This document shows positions 8,130-14,778 of a DNA stretch of 14,778 nucleotides, one piece after another. Origin of the DNA: Tannerella sp. (lineage in GTDB: Bacteria; Bacteroidota; Bacteroidia; Bacteroidales; Tannerellaceae); the NCBI GenBank assembly GCA_031279875.1, contig JAITHS010000262.1, positions 1-14,778 on the forward strand, in the 5' to 3' direction. The stretch's first letter is position 1. Every line of letters starts with the position of its first letter. A program made the translations under genes and the position numbers. A model generated the notes under the pieces. The model made no database searches, was not told the origin of the DNA, and worked only from the letters and a program-made list of their open reading frames with translations.

Positions 8130-8387
8130 TTACTTAGCCCTTTCTGTTATTTCTACCAGACGCCATCTTTTGGTTTTGCTCAAAGGACGGGTCTCCATTA
8201 TTTTTACTGTATCTCCGATGTTGCACTCGTTTTTCTCGTCGTGCACGTGATACTTTTTCGTTTTGTTCACGAATTTACCGTATATCGGGTGTTTTTCTTT
8301 CCATTTTACCGCAACGACGATGCTTTTCTCCATCTTGTTGCTCAGGACAACGCCCGCTCTTTCTTTTCTTAAATTTCTCGTTTCCAT
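8130..8387 (-). CDS. rpsQ: 30S ribosomal protein S17
   Basis: S17 is a primary 16S rRNA-binding protein (5' domain) with an OB fold, needed early in 30S assembly. The product is 85 residues (E. coli 84). It shows the [21 protein letters not shown] start region, the [20 protein letters not shown] block, and the [16 protein letters not shown] signature near the end. It starts 6 bp after rpmC with no SD and ends 1 bp before the rplN start region, so it is probably translationally coupled to rplN. Confidence 0.98.
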   Translation of the reverse strand: METRNLRKERAGVVLSNKMEKSIVVAVKWKEKHPIYGKFVNKTKKYHVHDEKNECNIGDTVKIMETRPLSKTKRWRLVEITERAK

Positions 8388-8393
8388 ATCACG

Positions 8394-8603
8394 TTATGCT
8401 TTTTCGGTTTCTAATTCTTCTCTTTGACGCAGTTCGGTCAGCAAGCGTGCTACGTTGCGACGTTTGACCTTGATGTCCGACGGGTTATCAAGCGGCGATA
8501 CCGCATGGTTCATCTTGAGTTGTTGGAGTGCAAATGTCTCCGCATCAACTTTTTCGTACAGTTCTTTGGTACTTAAACCTTTGATTTCTTCTTTTTTCTT
8601 CAT
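8394..8603 (-). CDS. rpmC: 50S ribosomal protein L29
   Basis: L29 is a small helical protein near the exit tunnel beside L23, part of the docking area for nascent-chain factors. The 69-residue product (E. coli 63) has the two-helix pattern: EIKGLSTKELYEKVDAETFA, a loop with the HAVSPLDNPSDI segment, and KVKRRNVARLLTELRQRE. It has a strong SD (AGGAGG, 8611-8616, 7-nt spacer) overlapping the last codon of rplP. It is followed by rpsQ after 6 bp. Confidence 0.96.
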   Translation of the reverse strand: MKKKEEIKGLSTKELYEKVDAETFALQQLKMNHAVSPLDNPSDIKVKRRNVARLLTELRQREELETEKA

Positions 8604-8610
8604 TTTGCTG

Positions 8611-8616
8611 CCTCCT
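8611..8616 (-). promoter_or_regulatory. Shine-Dalgarno site of rpmC
   Basis: AGGAGG with a 7-nt spacer to the rpmC ATG, overlapping the final base of the rplP stop codon. Confidence 0.8.
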
Positions 8617-9050
8617 TACACTGTTTCGTTTTTAATATCATAATCACGGCGTACTATAAATTTAGTAACGACGGGCAGTTTTTGTGCCGCGAGGCGTAGT
8701 GCCTCTTTCGCTACGTCGAAGGGTACGCCTTCTATCTCGAATATTATACGTCCCGGTGTTACCGGCGCGACGAAGCCTTCGGGGTCTCCTTTTCCTTTAC
8801 CCATACGCACGTCGGCGGGCTTCTTTGTGATTGGCTTGTCGGGGAATATCCGCAGCCATACTTGACCCTGACGCTGCATGTAACGGGTTACGGCTACACG
8901 GGCGGCTTCCAGTTGACGTCCTGTGAGCCAGATGGTGCCTAACGACTTGATTCCGAACGAACCGAAAGCCAACTGATTCCCTCTTTGAGCGAGACCTTTT
9001 GCCCGCCCTTTCATGGGTCTTCTGTATTTTACTTTTTTGGGTTGTAACAT
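8616..9050 (-). CDS. rplP: 50S ribosomal protein L16
   Basis: L16 organises the A-site region of the large subunit and contacts the elbow of tRNA. The product is 144 residues (E. coli 136), starting [16 protein letters not shown]. It contains the conserved loop [18 protein letters not shown] (about 80-97), including the arginine that is hydroxylated in E. coli L16 (R82 here). The C-terminal helix [18 protein letters not shown] is present. An A-rich leader with no SD precedes the ATG, 45 bp after the distal TGA of the extended rpsC frame. Its last bases form the SD of rpmC. Confidence 0.98.
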   Translation of the reverse strand: MLQPKKVKYRRPMKGRAKGLAQRGNQLAFGSFGIKSLGTIWLTGRQLEAARVAVTRYMQRQGQVWLRIFPDKPITKKPADVRMGKGKGDPEGFVAPVTPGRIIFEIEGVPFDVAKEALRLAAQKLPVVTKFIVRRDYDIKNETV

Positions 9051-9095
9051 AATTCTTTACTTCTTTTAAAAAATATTTAACGATTCATTCTTTTA

Positions 9096-9494
9096 TCACT
9101 CTTTGGGTGTGCTTGGAGTTGGTTTATTGCCTCCGGAAGGGTTTGATGTACCTCTGCCTGAGTTTGACGTTCCGCCGCCTGCACCGCCGCTACCGGAGTA
9201 GTTGCCGCTTCCTGATCCGCCGCGATTGCCGCCGTAGCCGCCACCGCGATTACCGCCGTAGCCGCCACCGCTGTTTGAGCCGCCGCGATTGCCGCCATAG
9301 CCGCCACCACTGCTTGATCCGCCGCGATTGCCGCCGTAGCCGCCACCGCTGCTTGAGCCGCCGCCGCCGCGATTGCCGCCATAGCCGCCGCCGCTACCTG
9401 TGTTGCCGCTACGATTGACATAGCCGCCGCTACCAGCAGGACGGTTACCGCCCTGACCTGATCCGCCGCCGCGATTGCCACCGCCGCCGCCGCT
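9096..9494 (-). other. In-frame continuation of the S3 RGG tail beyond the TAG
   Basis: Reading on in the rpsC frame gives 132 sense codons and then TGA (9096-9098), 45 bp before rplP. The translation stays in the tail's style: repeats of YGGNRGGSxSGGG, then GGNRPAGSGGYVNRSGN-type variants, ending in a Ser/Thr/Pro-rich segment (GRGTSNPSGGNKPTPSTPKE). No frameshift is needed. Repeat copies differ partly at synonymous positions (Tyr as TAT or TAC, Gly as GGC or GGT), which suggests selection on the protein until recently. With this piece rpsC ends close to rplP, like the other gaps in the operon; without it there is a 444-bp gap. It is either a lost 3' part of rpsC or is made by TAG readthrough. 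No separate start is convincing. Confidence 0.85.
9201..9423 (-). repeat. Tandem 39-bp coding repeats in the S3 tail
   Basis: A 39-bp unit encoding about 13 residues (YGGNRGGSxSGGG) recurs head to tail: 9262-9300, 9301-9339, 9340-9384 (expanded to 45 bp by extra Gly codons) and a diverged copy at 9385-9423. A shortened 24-bp unit lies at 9238-9261 and a related unit at about 9201-9237. All length differences seen are multiples of three, so the frame is kept. Such arrays change copy number by slippage, so strains may differ in tail length. Confidence 0.85.
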
Positions 9495-10445
9495 CTAGCC
9501 GCCACGGTTCCCGCTTTGTCCCGAACCGCCGCCGGTGCGATTGCCGCCGTAACCGCCACCGCGATTACCGCCGCCTCCGAAGCCGCCGCCACCGCCACGG
9601 TTGCCACCGCCGCGATTGTTACCGCCGCTGCTACGTTCACGACGTTCGCCGCGTTCGCCGCCGCTATCGCCTTCGCGGTCATTATCATAATATCTTCCGC
9701 CATCGCGTTCGCCGATGCGTTTGCGTTTAAACGATTTGTCGCCATCGCGACCGCCGCCATAACCGCCGTCGCCGCCGCGATTGCCGTATTCTTTTTCAAA
9801 CGACGGCGCAAGGTCGCGTTTGTCGTAAACTTCGCCACGACATATCCATACTTTGATTCCGAGCAGTCCTACTTTCGTAAGAGCTTCTCCGAGGGCGTAG
9901 TCGATGTCGGCGCGAAAAGTGTGAAGCGGGGTACGACCTTCTTTGTACATCTCCGAGCGTGCTATTTCGGCGCCGTTGATACGACCTGAAATCATTACCT
10001 TAATACCTTCGGCACCGCTGCGCATTGTGTTGCCTATTGCCATTTTAATGGCGCGACGGTACTGTATTTTGCCTTCGAGTTGGCGGGCGATATTGTTTGC
10101 CACTAATGCCGCTTCAAGTTCGGGGCGTTTGATTTCGTAGATATTCAACTGTACGTCTTTGTCGGTGATTTTCTTCAACTCTTCTTTCAGTTTGTCTGCT
10201 TCCGAACCGGCTTTGCCGATGATGAAGCCCGGACGTGATGTGCAAACTGTTATTGTTATCAGTTTCAATGTCCGTTCTATCACTATTCGGGAGATTGTCG
10301 TTTTTGCGAGACGGGCATACAAATATTTGCGTAACTTGCTGTCTTCGAGCAAGGTATCGCCATAATTGTTTCCGCCATACCAATTGGAATCCCATCCGCG
10401 GATGATTCCTAAACGATTACTTATCGGATTAACTTTTTGTCCCAT
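9495..10445 (-). CDS. rpsC: 30S ribosomal protein S3 with RGG-rich tail, cut by TAG
   Basis: S3 lies at the mRNA entry channel and with S4 and S5 forms the ribosomal helicase. I start it at the ATG at 10445 ([13 protein letters not shown]) because the TTG two codons upstream is not the family start. The core is complete: KH domain with GxxG loop GKAG (77-80), helicase-type basic residues R130, R131 and K134, and C-terminal domain to about 215. After [11 protein letters not shown] the protein becomes a Gly/Arg/Asn tail of about 100 residues with NRGG motifs and a charged patch ([12 protein letters not shown]). E. coli S3 is 233 residues; this is 316 to the TAG at 9495-9497. The frame then continues with the same kind of sequence to 9096, so the ancestral protein was probably about 449 residues. 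The core should be functional either way. Confidence 0.93.
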   Translation of the reverse strand: MGQKVNPISNRLGIIRGWDSNWYGGNNYGDTLLEDSKLRKYLYARLAKTTISRIVIERTLKLITITVCTSRPGFIIGKAGSEADKLKEELKKITDKDVQLNIYEIKRPELEAALVANNIARQLEGKIQYRRAIKMAIGNTMRSGAEGIKVMISGRINGAEIARSEMYKEGRTPLHTFRADIDYALGEALTKVGLLGIKVWICRGEVYDKRDLAPSFEKEYGNRGGDGGYGGGRDGDKSFKRKRIGERDGGRYYDNDREGDSGGERGERRERSSGGNNRGGGNRGGGGGFGGGGNRGGGYGGNRTGGGSGQSGNRGG

Positions 10446-10451
10446 CTGCAA

Positions 10452-10898
10452 TTAATTTTGACTTTCTGTATTAGTTGTTTCTTCATTCTCATTGGTTTGC
10501 ACTGTTGCTTTGCGTGTGCCTACCGTCAGGGATACGTGGTTAGAGCGCTTGCGAACGCGATAGCCTCTGCCTTGCGGGGCGGGGCGCATGCGTTTGAGCG
10601 TCGTAGCGGGGTCAACCTGTACGGTGGTTACGTACAGTTCGCCGCCTTCGGCTTTACGTTCATTTTTTGCTTCCCAATTGGCTATTGCCGAGCGAAGGAG
10701 TTTCTCAACTTTCGCTGCCGCATCTTTGTTTGAGAATTTTAGTACGCCAAGGGCGCGGAATACTTCCATACCGCGTATCATGTCGGCTACAAGACGCATC
10801 TTGCGTGGTGACGAGGGTACGTTGTTCAGTTTAGCGAATGCTATCTTGGCAAGCGCTTCCTTTCTTTGTTCTGCTGTAATTCTTTTTCTTGCTCCCAT
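10452..10898 (-). CDS. rplV: 50S ribosomal protein L22, acidic C-terminal tail
   Basis: L22 contacts all domains of 23S rRNA; its beta-hairpin lines the exit tunnel near the constriction with L4 and is a site of macrolide resistance changes. The 148-residue product contains the globular core (about residues 15-92) with [17 protein letters not shown], and the tunnel hairpin at about 94-120 ([20 protein letters not shown]). It is longer than E. coli L22 (110) because of a short N-terminal extension and a polar, acidic tail (about 135-148, [13 protein letters not shown]). It starts 6 bp after rpsS and stops 6 bp before the chosen rpsC ATG. Confidence 0.98.
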   Translation of the reverse strand: MGARKRITAEQRKEALAKIAFAKLNNVPSSPRKMRLVADMIRGMEVFRALGVLKFSNKDAAAKVEKLLRSAIANWEAKNERKAEGGELYVTTVQVDPATTLKRMRPAPQGRGYRVRKRSNHVSLTVGTRKATVQTNENEETTNTESQN

Positions 10899-10904
10899 GA
10901 TGTA

Positions 10905-11171
10905 CTATTTTTTATTTCCTGCATGACCGCGGAATATTCGCGTCGGCGAAAATTCCCCTAATTTATGACCTACCATATTCTCGGTAACGAATACCGGAAT
11001 AAATTTGTTTCCATTGTGTACGGCGATTGTATGTCCCACAAAGTCGGGGGATATCATTGACGCACGCGCCCATGTCTTTAATACTGTTTTTTTGCCCGAT
11101 TCATTCATCGCCAGAATTCGTTTTTCGAGTTTGACATTGATGTACGGACCTTTTTTTAACGAACGACTCAT
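10905..11171 (-). CDS. rpsS: 30S ribosomal protein S19
   Basis: S19 forms a complex with S13 in the head of the small subunit and contacts the tRNA/A-site region and bridge B1a. The product is 88 residues (E. coli 92), beginning [16 protein letters not shown]. It contains the conserved block [17 protein letters not shown] and ends [18 protein letters not shown] then NKK, so the end is at the expected family boundary. Its stop codon is TAG (10905-10907). This matters for reading rpsC: TAG is a genuine terminator in this genome. Confidence 0.98.
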   Translation of the reverse strand: MSRSLKKGPYINVKLEKRILAMNESGKKTVLKTWARASMISPDFVGHTIAVHNGNKFIPVFVTENMVGHKLGEFSPTRIFRGHAGNKK

Positions 11172-11201
11172 ATAGTTTACTTTCTTTATTAATCAGTTAG
11201 T

Positions 11202-12026
11202 TTACTTTTTCCTTCTCTCAATAATGTAACGATTGGAGGATTTTTTCGGAGCCCTCGTCTTCAATCCTTTGGCATAGAGACCTTTGCGTGAACGCGGATG
11301 TCCGCCTGATGCACGACCTTCGCCGCCGCCCATCGGGTGGTCAACGGGGTTCATTACTACGCCGCGGTTGTGAGGACGACGCCCTAACCAGCGAGAGCGA
11401 CCTGCCTTGCCTGATTTCTCAAGCCCGTGGTCTGAGTTACCGACACTGCCGACTGTTGCCTTGCAGGCGGCGAGTATCTTGCGTATCTCGCCTGACGGCA
11501 TTCTGATGATTGCGTAACTGCCTTCTTTGGAGGTCAACTGTGCGAAAGCGCCGGCTGAACGGACTAATTTCGCGCCTTGACCGGGGCGCAGTTCGATGTT
11601 GTGTATTATCGTACCGACGGGGATGTCCTGCATCGGTAACGCATTGCCTACTTCGGGCGCTGCGGTGCTGCCCGACATCACTGTTTGGCCTACTTCCAGT
11701 CCGTTAGGAGCGACGATGTAACTCTTCTCTCCGTCGGCGTAATACAACAGTGCTATGCGTGATGTACGGTTTGGGTCGTACTCTATCGTTTTTACTGTTG
11801 CAGGAATGCCATCTTTGCTTCTCTTGAAGTCGATGAAGCGGTATTTTTGTTTGTGTCCGCCTCCGATGTAGCGCATCGTCATTTTGCCGGTGTTATCGCG
11901 GCCGCCTGACGATTTTTTGCCTCTAACAAGAGATTTCTCCGGTACGCTCGCAGTGATATTGTCGAACGCACCGATAATCTTGTGTCTTTGCCCCGGGGTT
12001 GTGGGCTTTAATTTCCTGATTCCCAT
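11202..12026 (-). CDS. rplB: 50S ribosomal protein L2
   Basis: L2 is required for subunit association and peptidyl-transferase function. The product is 274 residues (E. coli 273). The OB-like and SH3-like RNA-binding domains occupy about residues 40-200 and the basic C-terminal extension about 200-274. The universally conserved histidine is at residue 230 in [13 protein letters not shown]; the HPM form with ASGGHPRSR following is the usual Bacteroidota version of the E. coli HPH motif. It starts 9 bp after rplW with no SD, and 30 bp separate its stop from rpsS. Confidence 0.99.
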   Translation of the reverse strand: MGIRKLKPTTPGQRHKIIGAFDNITASVPEKSLVRGKKSSGGRDNTGKMTMRYIGGGHKQKYRFIDFKRSKDGIPATVKTIEYDPNRTSRIALLYYADGEKSYIVAPNGLEVGQTVMSGSTAAPEVGNALPMQDIPVGTIIHNIELRPGQGAKLVRSAGAFAQLTSKEGSYAIIRMPSGEIRKILAACKATVGSVGNSDHGLEKSGKAGRSRWLGRRPHNRGVVMNPVDHPMGGGEGRASGGHPRSRKGLYAKGLKTRAPKKSSNRYIIERRKK

Positions 12027-12035
12027 TTCGTTTTA

Positions 12036-12329
12036 TTAAATATTACTGAAGAAGTCAATCGTGTCGCCTTCTTTCAATGTTACTATTGCTTTTTTGAACG
12101 CATCCCCACGACCGCTTACTACGCCCGATTTGGTGTAGCGGCTTTTTGTCTTACCGCTGTAGCGCATCGTGTTGACGTCAACTACAACTACTTGATACAT
12201 TGCCTCTACTGCGTCTTTTATCTCTAATTTATTTGCTTCCGGACTGACGCGGAAACCGTAACGGTTCGGAAATTTATCGGTTGTTGCCGTCATTTTCTCT
12301 GTTACTATCGGTTTGATTATTATGCCCAT
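12036..12329 (-). CDS. rplW: 50S ribosomal protein L23
   Basis: L23 sits at the rim of the peptide exit tunnel and is the docking site for trigger factor and signal recognition particle. The 97-residue product matches the family length (about 100). It shows the IIKPIVTEKM start, the NRYGFRVSPEANKLEIK segment, and the basic extended loop around residues 56-75 (RYSGKTKSRYTKSG). The start is 4 bp after the rplD stop and has a clear SD (AGGAGG, 12339-12344, 9-nt spacer) lying across the rplD stop region, which suggests translation linked to that of rplD. Confidence 0.97.
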   Translation of the reverse strand: MGIIIKPIVTEKMTATTDKFPNRYGFRVSPEANKLEIKDAVEAMYQVVVVDVNTMRYSGKTKSRYTKSGVVSGRGDAFKKAIVTLKEGDTIDFFSNI

Positions 12330-12333
12330 CGTC

Positions 12334-12972
12334 TTAATCCTCCTTTGCTTTAAAATTGTTTTCCAATACTGTTACTGCGCTTTCGGTGAGCAACAGGTTG
12401 GTAGCGTCAAGCACTTTGTAGGTGTTGAGTTCCGTAACTGTTACTACGCCTGTTTTTGGCAGATTGCGTGCCGACAAGAGTATGTTGTCATTTTTTTCGG
12501 ACAGAACCAAGAGTGGTTTCTTTCCGTTGATTTTCAAGTCTTTAAGGAGCGCAATAAATTCTTTCGTTTTTGGCGTTTCTATCGTAAAGTCTTCTATCAC
12601 TGTGATTGCTCCGTCTTTTGCTTTGTAGGTCAGTGCTGACTTGCGGGCGAGGGCTTTCACTTTTTTGTTGAGTTTAAACGAGTAGTCGCGCGGTTTTGGT
12701 CCAAACACTCTGCCGCCGCCTACCAGCACGGGCGATTTGATGTCGCCTCTGCGGGCGCCGCCGCCGCCTTTCTGACGACCTAATTTGCGGGTGCTGCCGG
12801 CTATTTCGCTACGTTCTTTCGACTTGTGCGTTCCTTGACGGCGATTTGCAAGATGCTGTTTCACATCCAAATAGATTGCGTGGTCGTTAGGTTCAATACC
12901 GAAAACGTCATCGCTGAGAGTTACCTTACGGCCTGTTTCCTCTCCTTTTTTGTTTAATACGTTCAGTTCCAT
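12334..12972 (-). CDS. rplD: 50S ribosomal protein L4
   Basis: L4 is a 23S rRNA domain I assembly protein whose extended loop lines the peptide exit tunnel; in E. coli it also represses the S10 operon. The product is 212 residues (E. coli 201). The tunnel loop lies at about residues 50-95, with the basic, glycine-rich stretch [16 protein letters not shown] followed by a FGPKPRDY motif. The globular part after it is ordinary L4. A partial SD (GGAG, 12983-12986) precedes the ATG. The 3' end carries the SD for rplW. Nothing seen shows whether E. coli-style L4 autoregulation operates here. Confidence 0.98.
   Translation of the reverse strand: MELNVLNKKGEETGRKVTLSDDVFGIEPNDHAIYLDVKQHLANRRQGTHKSKERSEIAGSTRKLGRQKGGGGARRGDIKSPVLVGGGRVFGPKPRDYSFKLNKKVKALARKSALTYKAKDGAITVIEDFTIETPKTKEFIALLKDLKINGKKPLLVLSEKNDNILLSARNLPKTGVVTVTELNTYKVLDATNLLLTESAVTVLENNFKAKED
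12339..12344 (-). promoter_or_regulatory. Shine-Dalgarno site of rplW
   Basis: AGGAGG on the coding strand, 9 nt before the rplW ATG and just upstream of the rplD stop codon. A full SD is notable because most genes in this operon have none. Confidence 0.8.
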
Positions 12973-12976
12973 GTTT

Positions 12977-13594
12977 TTAAATCTCCACTAATAAAATTGA
13001 ACCTTTAGCTCCCGGAACACTACCTTTTACCATAAGGATATTGCTTTCGGGTATCACTTTAATCACCTGCAGGTTTTGAACGGTAACGCGGGCGTTACCC
13101 ATCTGTCCTGCCATTCGCGTTCCCTTGAATACTTTCGCGGGATACGAACATGCGCCGATACTTCCCGGCTTGCGTTGACGGTCGCTTTGACCGTGTGTCA
13201 TTTCTCCTACTCCTCCGAAGTTATGACGTTTCATAACTCCCTGGAAGCCTTTACCTTTCGAGGTTCCGATTATGTCCACGAAACTGACGTTGTTCAGCAG
13301 TTCTGCATTCACTACGTCGCCGGGTTTGTAGTCGGTCTCAAAGCCTTTGAACTCGGCCAGGTACCTTTGCGGTTTTACGCCTGCTGCTTTGAAGTGACCT
13401 TGTTCGGGCTTTGTGGTGTGTTTGTCTTTCTTTTCCTGAAAGCCTAACTGCACAGCCTTATAACCGTCGTTCTCCTCAGTTTTGATTTGCGTAACAACGC
13501 AAGGACCTACTTCGATAACAGTGCATGGAAGATTTTTTCCCTCGGCACTGAATACGGATGTCATTCCGATTTTCTTTCCTAATAATCCTGGCAT
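12977..13594 (-). CDS. rplC: 50S ribosomal protein L3
   Basis: L3 binds near the 3' end of 23S rRNA, is an early assembly protein, and sends a loop toward the peptidyl-transferase centre. The 205-residue product (E. coli 209) starts [12 protein letters not shown] and has the conserved central stretch [17 protein letters not shown], then [15 protein letters not shown] and the AGQMGN segment. The glutamine methylated by PrmB in E. coli (in SIGQNQTPG) is absent: the aligned segment is SIGACSYPA, so that modification cannot occur here. The ATG follows the upstream T9SS gene by only 20 bp of A-rich sequence with no SD, and no Bacteroidota-type promoter (TTTG with TAnnTTTG) is visible in that gap. 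The gene lies 4 bp upstream of rplD. Confidence 0.98.
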   Translation of the reverse strand: MPGLLGKKIGMTSVFSAEGKNLPCTVIEVGPCVVTQIKTEENDGYKAVQLGFQEKKDKHTTKPEQGHFKAAGVKPQRYLAEFKGFETDYKPGDVVNAELLNNVSFVDIIGTSKGKGFQGVMKRHNFGGVGEMTHGQSDRQRKPGSIGACSYPAKVFKGTRMAGQMGNARVTVQNLQVIKVIPESNILMVKGSVPGAKGSILLVEI

Positions 13595-13614
13595 TTCTTT
13601 ACTTTTTGTTGTTA

Positions 13615-14778
13615 TTACTTAATTAATATTTGTTTTACTATTGGTTGCGACCCGATATCATCCGAAACCGACAGGAAGTAAACTCCTCCCGGTAAGTCTG
13701 ATACATCAAGGTCAAATGATGTTGATGTTTTTAACCGACGGACGACTGTCCCGCCGAAATTGCGCAACAGGACATCGTATGAGGTCTTTTGTTTTGCTTG
13801 ACCGACAACGACCGGCTGTATATTGACAGTCAATCTGTCATCTACGGGATTGGGGCTGACCGCGACACTAAAAGTGCCGACGCCGCTGCTTCTGCTGCTG
13901 CTTTGCTGTCCTGAACATGTTACATCAACGCTTTTATTATAGATTGTAGAATCACCGTTAACATGAACCGCTAACCTTATCCAGCCGGAACCACAGCCAA
14001 CAGCATGAACTTGCGCATTAAGAGACCATCCCAACTCTTCTTCATCCGGATATTCCGGTTCCGGATCTCCGCTTGATTGACTTACAAAATCAGGTTCAAT
14101 CGACGGACCTTCATATTCTATTGTAAGATTAGGACTGCATGTCCATTGGTAATAAAAACATCCGCAAAATGGATCATCAGGTCCAAAGATTACAGATGTA
14201 AATTGGTTAAGACTATAATCCTGATAAGAGTCTATAGGCATAGTGGAGGGTCCTTCAATGTTGTTACCGAAACTTGTTCCGAGAATTGAGATAGTTTTAC
14301 TTATTTGAGTGCCATTAACATTCGCAGATAATACTCCTATACCCCCCAAAGCGCCGTTTGCTCTTATTGTTACTCCTGCACCTATGTTGCTGCCGACGAT
14401 AGAAATTATTGGAGTGTTACTTGACCATGTTATCTGACTGCCTGAAATTCCGGCAGGAAGATTTGGTATCTCGTAATCATTATAAAAGCCACAAATTACG
14501 CTAGGGCCATTAATATGGATAAAGCATGGCGTTATAGATTTAGTTATCACCATATTACCATTTATAGTAGCAGTTAATATCCCGTTTGAATTGCTTGATC
14601 CTGTCTTTGTCACGCTTACGGATGTATTTGTCTGGTTAGATAGAGAGAAAGGACCGGAAACACTCCATGTTACAGAGCCATTAGGCATCAAGTTGTTTAT
14701 TGAGAAAGTTGAGGGGCTTGTACATACGGTAGATGGCCCTGTGATAGGATTTTCTGTTAATGATGCTGAATTTGCAAG
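13615..14778 (-). CDS. T9SS-sorted surface/secreted protein with Ig/PKD-like modules (5'-truncated by window edge)
   Basis: The reading frame is open to the right edge, so the N-terminus and signal peptide are not visible; 387 residues are seen. An apparent start near 14691 is an internal Leu codon (TTG), because the frame continues upstream without a stop. Three successive modules each open with a similar motif: ITGPSTVC (about residue 12), INGPSVIC (about 88) and IEGPSTM (about 173). Each of the first two has a WS-type strand about 25-30 residues later, as in Ig/PKD-like repeats of Bacteroidota adhesins and secreted enzymes. A Ser-rich linker (about 289-300) leads to a C-terminal domain with [11 protein letters not shown], then [10 protein letters not shown] and a terminal KQILIK. 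This matches the type A T9SS sorting domain, which directs export across the outer membrane and is then cleaved. Substrate and function are unknown; no catalytic domain is visible. It ends 20 bp before rplC, where rpsJ would be expected. Confidence 0.85.
   Translation of the reverse strand, partial: LANSASLTENPITGPSTVCTSPSTFSINNLMPNGSVTWSVSGPFSLSNQTNTSVSVTKTGSSNSNGILTATINGNMVITKSITPCFIHINGPSVICGFYNDYEIPNLPAGISGSQITWSSNTPIISIVGSNIGAGVTIRANGALGGIGVLSANVNGTQISKTISILGTSFGNNIEGPSTMPIDSYQDYSLNQFTSVIFGPDDPFCGCFYYQWTCSPNLTIEYEGPSIEPDFVSQSSGDPEPEYPDEEELGWSLNAQVHAVGCGSGWIRLAVHVNGDSTIYNKSVDVTCSGQQSSSRSSGVGTFSVAVSPNPVDDRLTVNIQPVVVGQAKQKTSYDVLLRNFGGTVVRRLKTSTSFDLDVSDLPGGVYFLSVSDDIGSQPIVKQILIK

Noticed and set aside
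9495..9497. TAG as pyrrolysine or as a genome-wide reassigned codon
   Set aside because: TAG ends rpsS (10905-10907) and rplF (5548-5550) exactly at their family ends, so TAG is a normal stop. A pyrrolysine in a low-complexity Gly tail has no precedent I know of and no insertion element is visible.
9077..9838. Ala-rich open frame of about 253 codons on the minus strand across the S3 tail
   Set aside because: It is the shifted frame of GGC/GCC-type glycine repeats. The S3 frame explains the same DNA with NRGG motifs and continues the conserved S3 core; the Ala/Val/Ile frame has no recognisable start, domain or operon place.
9107..9989. Plus-strand open frames opposite the S3 tail (Arg/Cys-rich and Ala-rich)
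   Set aside because: They mirror the Gly-codon repeat and the antisense of conserved rpsC. Low complexity removes stop codons by composition, so length is not evidence here.
13595..13680. A promoter between the T9SS gene and rplC
   Set aside because: No TAnnTTTG with an upstream TTTG, the Bacteroidota pattern, could be found in the 20-bp gap or the 66 bp before it.
14686..14691. TTG/ATG near 14691 as the start of the T9SS protein
   Set aside because: The frame stays open to the window edge and the upstream residues include another ITGPSTVC module motif, so this is internal. No signal peptide follows.

Overview
The window is a long ribosomal-protein operon (the S10 and spc clusters plus the start of the alpha cluster). 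Every real gene lies on the minus strand, so transcription runs from high to low coordinates. The proteins match the Bacteroidota, probably order Bacteroidales. The evidence is map lying directly between secY and infA with no adk, the character of the S4, L36, L2 and L3 sequences, A-rich leaders without a Shine-Dalgarno (SD) motif before most genes, and a type IX secretion (T9SS) C-terminal sorting domain on the flanking gene.

Layout in transcription order: a 5'-truncated gene for a large secreted, surface-sorted protein with Ig/PKD-like modules (13615-14778); then 20 bp later rplC-rplD-rplW-rplB-rpsS-rplV-rpsC-rplP-rpmC-rpsQ; then rplN-rplX-rplE-rpsN-rpsH-rplF-rplR-rpsE-rpmD-rplO-secY-map-infA-rpmJ-rpsM-rpsK-rpsD. 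rpoA and rplQ would be expected beyond the left edge. Gaps are mostly 1-30 bp and rplX/rplE overlap by 4 bp. The products build both ribosomal subunits, and SecY, methionine aminopeptidase and IF-1 link ribosome synthesis to export, N-terminal processing and initiation. rpmJ (38 codons) and the true starts of infA, rpmD, rplF and rpsC were settled by reading the sequence.

Three things stand out. First, ribosomal protein S3 carries a long glycine/arginine/asparagine-rich RGG-type tail unlike the usual S3 of about 230 residues. That tail is cut by an in-frame TAG at codon 317. The same frame then continues for 132 more RGG-repeat codons to a TGA just before rplP. TAG ends rpsS and rplF normally, so it is a standard stop here. 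Either the gene has a nonsense mutation or sequence error, or two S3 forms are made by readthrough. Second, rpsJ is not next to rplC as expected; a T9SS cargo gene sits there instead. Third, five genes inside the operon have near-perfect SD sequences although most genes here do not, and a strong bulged hairpin lies in front of rpsH. The only stretch longer than 300 bp without an uninterrupted gene is 9051-9494, which is almost entirely the in-frame S3 tail.
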